This document shows positions 59,152 to 64,000 of a stretch of DNA of 64,000 bases, in pieces. The notes below the pieces were generated by a model. It had not been told where the DNA came from and did not search any database. It was given only the letters and a program-made list of their open reading frames with translations. The stretch's first letter is position 1. Every line of letters starts with the position of its first letter. The translations under genes and the position numbers were made by a program. This DNA comes from Glacieibacterium sp965200405 (GTDB lineage: Bacteria; Pseudomonadota; Alphaproteobacteria; Sphingomonadales; Sphingomonadaceae): assembly GCF_965200405.1 (NCBI RefSeq), contig NZ_OZ241356.1, positions 3,038,001-3,102,000 on the forward strand, written 5' to 3'.

Positions 59152-62100
59152 CTAGGCAGCGCCGAGGAGCACCCCGGAGATGCCGCGGAGACGCTCCACC
59201 CTGCCCTTCAACTCGGTGTCGATGTTGAAGTCGCGGCCAAGGTTGAGGTTGGCGACCCGGCCTCCGGGCAAGGCGATCCGTGCCAGCACCTCGCCGCGCC
59301 CGCCCCGCGCCTTCTCCAGCAACTGCGCCAGTGCGCCGGCGTGGCCCGCCGCCATGTCGATGGTCAGGCGGCAGCGCGTTCGCCGCGCCATGTCGGCAAG
59401 TCCGGTCAGGCCGCGGATGGTGACGCGCGGCGCATCCTCGCCGGGGCGGTACAGCAGTTCGCCCTGGATCAGCACGGGCTGCCCGACCTCGACCGCGGCC
59501 TCGATCAGTACCTGCGCTTCCTCGTCGAAACAGCTGGCGACATATTGCCCGCTGGCATCGCTCATGGTGATCAGCAGGTAGCGATTGCCCGTGCCGTTCT
59601 GCGGCGTGCGCCAGCGGACCTCCTCGATCAGCCCTGCCATGACGACCCCGGCGCGGCCACCACCAGCCGGGGCTGCGGCGCCTGCGACTTCGGCCCAGGT
59701 CTTGGCGCCATTGGCTTCCAGGACATGCGCAAAGGCGTCGGCCGGATGGCCGGAGAAGTAGAAGCCGAAAGCCTCCTTTTCCTTGGCCATGCTTTCGGCG
59801 ATCGACCAGCGCGCGGCGGGCGGCACCAGCATCGCGGTCGAACGCTCCGGGGCATCACCGAACATCGCGACCTGCGCGGACTCGCGGGCAGCGGCAGCGG
59901 CCTGGGCGGTGCCGAGCAGCGCCTCGGCGAGCATGTGCACCCCGGCCCGGTTGGCTTCGAGCCCGTCGAAGCTGCCGGCCGCGATCAGGCTTTCGACCTG
60001 CCGCTTGTTGAGCAGCTTGGGATCGACACGGTGGGCAAAGTCGGCGAGGCCGGTGAACCGCGCGCCCGCGCGACCTTCGACGACGGCAGCCATCGCCTTT
60101 TCGCCGACGCCCTTGAGGCCGGCGAGGGCGTAGCGAACAGCGTCGCCCTCGACCGCGAAGTCCGCATGCGATGCATTGATGCACGGCGGCAAGCATTTGA
60201 CACCGCTGCGCCGCATGTCATCGACGAAAATCGCCAGCCGGTCGGTATTGGTGATGTCATAGGCCATCGAGGCCGTGAAGAACTCGACCGGATGATGGAC
60301 CTTCAGCCAAGCGGTCTGATAGCTGAGCACGGCATAGGCAGCGGCGTGGCTCTTGTTGAAGCCGTAGTTGGCGAACTTGTTGACCAGCTCGAAGATGCGC
60401 CCGGCCTGCGCCTTGTCGACGCCGTTCGCCGCCGCACCTTCGGCAAAGCGGACCTTCTGCTCGTCCATCTCCTTCTGGATCTTCTTGCCCATCGCGCGGC
60501 GCAGCAGGTCGGCGTCACCGAGGCTATAGCCGGCCAGGATCTGGGCGATCTGCATGACCTGCTCCTGGTAGACGATGACCCCGTAGGTCTCGTTCAGGCA
60601 GGTCTCCAGGCTGGGGTGAAGGTAGTCGGGAACTTCGCGCCCGGCCTTGCGCGCCGCGAAGCTCGGGATGTTGTCCATCGGGCCCGGGCGGTACAAGGCG
60701 CCGAGCGCGACGATGTCGGCGAAACGGTCGGGCTTCACCAGCCCCAGCGCACGCCGCATGCCCTCGGACTCGAACTGGAACACGCCGACGGTGTCGCCGC
60801 GCGCGATCAGGGCGTAGGTGTCGGGATCGTCGAGCGGCAGCGTCGCGAGATCGAGCGTCACGCCGCGCGCCTTGAGCAGCTCGACGGCCCGCGCCAGCAC
60901 GCTGAGCGTCTTCAAACCGAGGAAGTCGAACTTCACCAGCCCGGCCTTCTCGACGTACTTCATGTCGAACTGCGTGACCGGCATGTCGGAGCGCGGATCG
61001 CGGTACATCGGCACCAACTGCGCCAGCGGCCGGTCGCCGATGACGACGCCGGCGGCGTGGGTCGAGGCGTGGCGCGGCAGCCCTTCCAGCTTGAGCGCGA
61101 TGTCGAACAGGCGCTCGACCTTCTCGTCGCGGCGGCGCTCGGCGATCAGCTCGGAAATACCGGGGAATTTGCGGCCGTCCTTGTCGGTGCCGACGCCGAG
61201 CGCGCGGGCCAGCGTCCAGGGGTCGGTCGGGTGGCTGGGGATCTGCTTGGCAATGCGGTCGATCTGGCCGTACGGCATCTGCAGGACGCGGCCGACGTCC
61301 TTGATGACGGCGCGGGCCTTCAGCCGTCCAAAGGTGATGATCTGGGCGACGCGGTCGCGGCCATAGCGCTGCTGGACGTAGCCGATGACCTCGTCGCGGC
61401 GGGTTTCGCAAAAGTCGATGTCGAAGTCGGGCATCGACACGCGCTCGGGGTTGAGGAAGCGCTCGAAAAGCAGGCCGTGGTAGATCGGATCAAGGTCGGT
61501 GATGGTCAGCGCCCAGGCGACCACCGAGCCGGCACCCGAGCCGCGGCCCGGCCCGACCGGGATGCCCTGCGCCTTGGCCCAGACGATGAAGTCGGCGACG
61601 ATGATGAAATATGCCGAAAATCCCATGTCGGCAATGACTTGCGTCTCGTACTTCAGGCGCTTCTCGTAGACGCCGTCGTCGTCCGTTATGCCGAGTGTCT
61701 CGAGACGCGCCGCCAGCCCATCGCGCGCCTGTTGCGCCAGCGCGATCTTCTCCGCCTCCGGATCGCCCGCGATGCTGGGCAGGATCGGCGCGCGCGACGG
61801 CGCGCGGACAGCGCAGCGGCGCGCGACGGTCAGCGTGTTGGCCAGCGCCTCGGGCAGGTCGGCAAAGCGCTTGGCCATTTCAGCGGGCGACTTCAGCCAG
61901 CCATGCGGGTTGGAGCGGCGGCGGTCCTCCGCATCGACATAGGCGCTGTCCGCGATGCACAGCATGGCATCGTGCGCCGCATGAACGTCGGGTGTCGCGA
62001 AACGCACCGGGTTGGTCGCGACCAGCGGCAGGTCGCGCGCCTGCGCCAGCGCGATGAGCGCCGTCTCGGAGCGTGCCTCGATGGGATCGTCGGTACGGCT

Positions 62101-62619
62101 GATCTCGACATACAGCCGTCCGGGGAACGCCGCTTCGAGGGCGTTTGCATAGGCATCGGCGTCCTGGCCATCGGCGAGCAGGCGGGCCAGCGCACCCTCG
62201 GGCCCGGCGGTCAAGGCGATCAGACCGTCGGTACGGCCCTCCAGCGCGCCCAGGGTCAGCCGAGGTTCGTCGGCGAGTTCGCCGCCAAGGTGCGCCTCGC
62301 TGACCAGTGAGATCAGGTTCGAATATCCCGTCGCGTCCTGGGCCAGCAACACCAGCCAGTCGCTGACCGGCCGCTGCAGCACCGTGCGGGCGCCTGGGCG
62401 CTCGACTGCGACGCAGACGCCGATCACCGGCTGCACGCCCGCCTTTTCGCACGCGTCGGAAAACTCCATCGCCCCGAACATGTTGTTGCGGTCGGCGAGG
62501 ACCACGGCTGGAAAACCCAGCTTGCGGCACGCCTTGGCGATATCGTCGGGACCCATCGCGCCTTCGAGCATCGAATAGGCGGACTGGAGTCGCAGGTGGA
62601 CGAACGGTGCGTGCGGCAT
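59152..62619 (-). CDS. dnaE: DNA polymerase III alpha subunit
   Basis: 1155-residue replicative polymerase. ATG 62619 (MPHAPFVHLRLQSAYSMLEGAM) begins the PHP domain (residues 1-280). The C-family catalytic core has GPGRGSGAGSVVAWAL and the catalytic MPDFDIDFCETRRDEVIGYV, then the palm/thumb, YQEQVMQIAQILAGYSLGDADLLRRAMGKK fingers, tandem helix-hairpin-helix and an OB domain (about residues 990-1070). It is the DnaE1 type, not the error-prone DnaE2 (ImuC). No SOS box is visible upstream. It converges with tonB, three bases between stops. Confidence 0.97.
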   Translation of the reverse strand: MPHAPFVHLRLQSAYSMLEGAMGPDDIAKACRKLGFPAVVLADRNNMFGAMEFSDACEKAGVQPVIGVCVAVERPGARTVLQRPVSDWLVLLAQDATGYSNLISLVSEAHLGGELADEPRLTLGALEGRTDGLIALTAGPEGALARLLADGQDADAYANALEAAFPGRLYVEISRTDDPIEARSETALIALAQARDLPLVATNPVRFATPDVHAAHDAMLCIADSAYVDAEDRRRSNPHGWLKSPAEMAKRFADLPEALANTLTVARRCAVRAPSRAPILPSIAGDPEAEKIALAQQARDGLAARLETLGITDDDGVYEKRLKYETQVIADMGFSAYFIIVADFIVWAKAQGIPVGPGRGSGAGSVVAWALTITDLDPIYHGLLFERFLNPERVSMPDFDIDFCETRRDEVIGYVQQRYGRDRVAQIITFGRLKARAVIKDVGRVLQMPYGQIDRIAKQIPSHPTDPWTLARALGVGTDKDGRKFPGISELIAERRRDEKVERLFDIALKLEGLPRHASTHAAGVVIGDRPLAQLVPMYRDPRSDMPVTQFDMKYVEKAGLVKFDFLGLKTLSVLARAVELLKARGVTLDLATLPLDDPDTYALIARGDTVGVFQFESEGMRRALGLVKPDRFADIVALGALYRPGPMDNIPSFAARKAGREVPDYLHPSLETCLNETYGVIVYQEQVMQIAQILAGYSLGDADLLRRAMGKKIQKEMDEQKVRFAEGAAANGVDKAQAGRIFELVNKFANYGFNKSHAAAYAVLSYQTAWLKVHHPVEFFTASMAYDITNTDRLAIFVDDMRRSGVKCLPPCINASHADFAVEGDAVRYALAGLKGVGEKAMAAVVEGRAGARFTGLADFAHRVDPKLLNKRQVESLIAAGSFDGLEANRAGVHMLAEALLGTAQAAAAARESAQVAMFGDAPERSTAMLVPPAARWSIAESMAKEKEAFGFYFSGHPADAFAHVLEANGAKTWAEVAGAAAPAGGGRAGVVMAGLIEEVRWRTPQNGTGNRYLLITMSDASGQYVASCFDEEAQVLIEAAVEVGQPVLIQGELLYRPGEDAPRVTIRGLTGLADMARRTRCRLTIDMAAGHAGALAQLLEKARGGRGEVLARIALPGGRVANLNLGRDFNIDTELKGRVERLRGISGVLLGAA

Positions 62620-62679
62620 GGTGCGTATGTGGCAGTCGGACTCGGTCGCCCGCAAGGTCGGGGCGAACTTAGCTGTGGG

Positions 62680-63576
62680 TTACCGCATCCCGCCGAGTGC
62701 CATCATGCCCTGAGCGGCGCCGGTATCGGGCACGATCTCGCCGTTACGATCGCTGATCTCGTCCCAACGGGCGGCGATGTTCTCGGGCGTCATGTCGGCG
62801 TGGTCAACGTGAATGCCGCGGGTCAGCGTCACATAGGCGCGCTCGAAGCCCCCGGCGCCGGCGTTGACGATGGCGTTCGACGGGGCGTCGTTGCTGACCA
62901 GGAACAGCGCTGCCGGCATCACCGTCTCGGCGCCCATCTTCGCCAGCATCTCCGGCGGCATCAGATCCTCGGTCATGCGCGTGGCGGCGACCGGCGCGAT
63001 GGTGTTGCAGCGGACGTTGTACTTGGCACCTTCGAGGCTCAGCGTCTTCATCAGGCCGACCAACCCGAGCTTTGCCGCGCCATAGTTCGCCTGGCCGAAA
63101 TTACCGTACAGCCCGGAGGACGAGGTCGTCATCAGGATACGTCCGAAGGCCTGCTCGCGCATCGTCTCCCATACCGCCTTGGTGCAGGTGACCGAGCCCA
63201 TCAGATGAACGTCGACGACCTGGCGGAAGTCGTCGAGGCTCATCTTGGCGAACGTCTTGTCGCGCAGGATGCCGGCATTGTTGATCAGGACGTCGATCCG
63301 GCCCCAGCGCTCCTTGACGAAGGCGACCATCTTCTCGACCGCGACCGCGTCGGTGACACTGGCGCCATTGGCCATCGCCTCGCCGCCCGCCGCGACGATC
63401 TCGTCGACCACCGCCTGCGCCGCCGACAACGAACTGCCCGAGCCATCGCGCGCGCCACCCAGGTCGTTGACCAGCACCTTGGCGCCGCGCTCCGCCAGCG
63501 CCAGCGCATAGGCGCGGCCGAGGCCGCCGCCGGCACCGGTGACGATGGCGACGCGATTGTCGAAGCGAATGGTCAT
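62680..63576 (-). CDS. SDR family oxidoreductase (multifunctional-enzyme-2-like 3-hydroxyacyl-CoA dehydrogenase)
   Basis: 298 residues from ATG 63576 (MTIRFDNRVAIVTGAGGGLGRAYALALAERG). The NAD-binding TGAGGGLG, the NNAG motif in LINNAGILRDKTF, catalytic Ser in MTTSSSGLYGNFGQ and YGAAK are all present. The sequence VLVNDLGGARDGSGSS and LYGNFGQANYGAAKLGL are typical of the dehydrogenase domain of peroxisomal multifunctional enzyme type 2, suggesting a role in (3R)-hydroxyacyl-CoA oxidation. The exact substrate is open. Confidence 0.9.
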   Translation of the reverse strand: MTIRFDNRVAIVTGAGGGLGRAYALALAERGAKVLVNDLGGARDGSGSSLSAAQAVVDEIVAAGGEAMANGASVTDAVAVEKMVAFVKERWGRIDVLINNAGILRDKTFAKMSLDDFRQVVDVHLMGSVTCTKAVWETMREQAFGRILMTTSSSGLYGNFGQANYGAAKLGLVGLMKTLSLEGAKYNVRCNTIAPVAATRMTEDLMPPEMLAKMGAETVMPAALFLVSNDAPSNAIVNAGAGGFERAYVTLTRGIHVDHADMTPENIAARWDEISDRNGEIVPDTGAAQGMMALGGMR

Positions 63577-63644
63577 GGATCGATCCCTGAAACTCTCGGG
63601 CGCAGCGTTTACGGGAGGCGGTGGCACCCCGGCAAGGGGCCGAC

Positions 63645-63866
63645 TCAGTCCGCGACCAACTCGTCATAGGGCGGCAGGTTGATCTGCTTGCGACCGGCAG
63701 ACGCATAGGCGTCCTCCAGTTCCTCTGCCGCCTGCTCATAGGCGAACAACAGTTCCTGGTCGTTGGGATTGGCGTCGACGCTGCCGCACATCGCGTCGAG
63801 GCGGCGGATCTCGCGCGCCACCGCCTGGATCGCCATGACCAGAGTATTGCCGCCGACTTCAGGCAC
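63645..63866 (-). CDS. 73-residue unknown protein
   Basis: Starts at GTG 63866, with GGAG six bases upstream; an internal ATG ten codons later is an alternative. It is highly acidic and helical (AIQAVAREIRRLDAMCGSVD; NDQELLFAYEQAAEELEDAYASA), and no motif or membrane segment is recognised. The length and charge suggest a small helical hairpin. It lies 69 bases upstream of the SDR gene on the same strand and just after another minus-strand gene, so it may belong to the same transcript. Confidence 0.6.
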   Translation of the reverse strand: MPEVGGNTLVMAIQAVAREIRRLDAMCGSVDANPNDQELLFAYEQAAEELEDAYASAGRKQINLPPYDELVAD

Positions 63867-63884
63867 TTGCTGCTCCGAACGGGC

Positions 63885-64000
63885 TCAACTGCGGGCTTGC
63901 CGGTACTGCGCGACGACAGCACTGCGCGCCAGATTGTCGAGGGCGCCCATCATCGCCGCCAGCGTCATCCGGGTTCGCGCCTCGATCCTGGAATGGCGCG
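63885..64000 (-). CDS. C-terminal fragment of an unidentified gene running off the window
   Basis: A minus-strand frame enters from the window end and stops at 63885-63887. The 38 visible residues are RHSRIEARTRMTLAAMMGAL...NLARSAVVAQYRQARS, a helical tail. It is 18 bases upstream of the small acidic gene and on the same strand. Too little is present to name it. Confidence 0.5.
   Translation of the reverse strand, partial: RHSRIEARTRMTLAAMMGALDNLARSAVVAQYRQARS

Noticed and set aside
59341..62310. A 989-codon open frame on the plus strand
   Set aside because: It is fully antisense to dnaE, whose motifs are complete. Its translation is rich in Arg, Gly, Asp and Val with no family motif, as expected from the complementary strand of a GC-rich gene.

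Overview
The window is a 64 kb chromosomal segment of a GC-rich alphaproteobacterium. A member of the Sphingomonadales (Sphingomonas/Polymorphobacter-like) is the best fit. The evidence is the alphaproteobacterial GTTC-N7-GTTC SOS box in front of lexA, a short proline-tRNA ligase without the editing insert, an NDUFS4-like complex I subunit, a PEPxxWA-type C-terminal sorting signal, and the ppiD/trpE-trpGD-trpC-moaC-moeA-lexA and yajC-secDF gene blocks. The species is inferred from gene content, not from a database match. Nearly all of the window is housekeeping; coding density is high and ATGA/GTGA stop-start overlaps are frequent.

Layout. 1-8.3 kb: 3' end of rpoD, a methyltransferase, a secreted beta-helix protein, a lone MoxR ATPase, and the minus-strand block proS-lolC-lolD. 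A 121-bp paired inverted repeat lies between proS and lolC. 8.3-15.5 kb: an intergenic region with five successive hairpins ending in an intrinsic terminator (candidate RNA gene), a GST, a GH1-RmlD fusion protein, pyrG, a Wzi-like outer-membrane protein and a sugar/inositol-type nucleotidyltransferase. 15.5-18.7 kb: yajC-secD-secF with an Mth938-like gene. 18.8-25.7 kb: a DUF815 ATPase, tesB, a 0.5 kb tRNA-flanked island, tRNA-Arg(TCT), an NDUFS4-like gene, ispB, chorismate mutase, gltA and gltX. 25.7-39.4 kb: comEC, then lexA-moeA-moaC-trpC, a diguanylate cyclase on the opposite strand, trpD-trpG, DUF4105, a nonsense-split gene, DUF427, trpE and ppiD. 39.5-45.5 kb: tpiA-secG, an MHS-type transporter, a phosphatase-like protein, a PEP-CTERM GDSL esterase, and hslVU. 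45.5-50.1 kb: a CPBP protease and hisBHAFE plus a HIT protein. 50-64 kb: AsmA, two GSTs, a nitronate monooxygenase-like enzyme, an acyl-CoA ligase, an amidohydrolase, an atypical LuxR-type regulator, TonB, dnaE, an SDR and a small unknown protein.

The most unusual segment is 20554-21122. A 46-bp direct repeat of the 3' half of tRNA-Arg(TCT) brackets about 480 bp of lower-GC DNA. This DNA encodes a 34-residue hydrophobic peptide with a good ribosome-binding site whose sequence resembles the holin-like type I toxins (Hol_Tox) of Firmicutes. It also carries a tandem 10-bp repeat that could be an integrase arm site. I read it as a minimal or decayed integrative element carrying a toxin-like peptide. 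The second most interesting segment is the structured, terminator-ended, non-coding stretch at 8490-8640. The trp cluster is broken by an inverted diguanylate cyclase gene and by three further non-trp genes, one of them apparently a fresh pseudogene.
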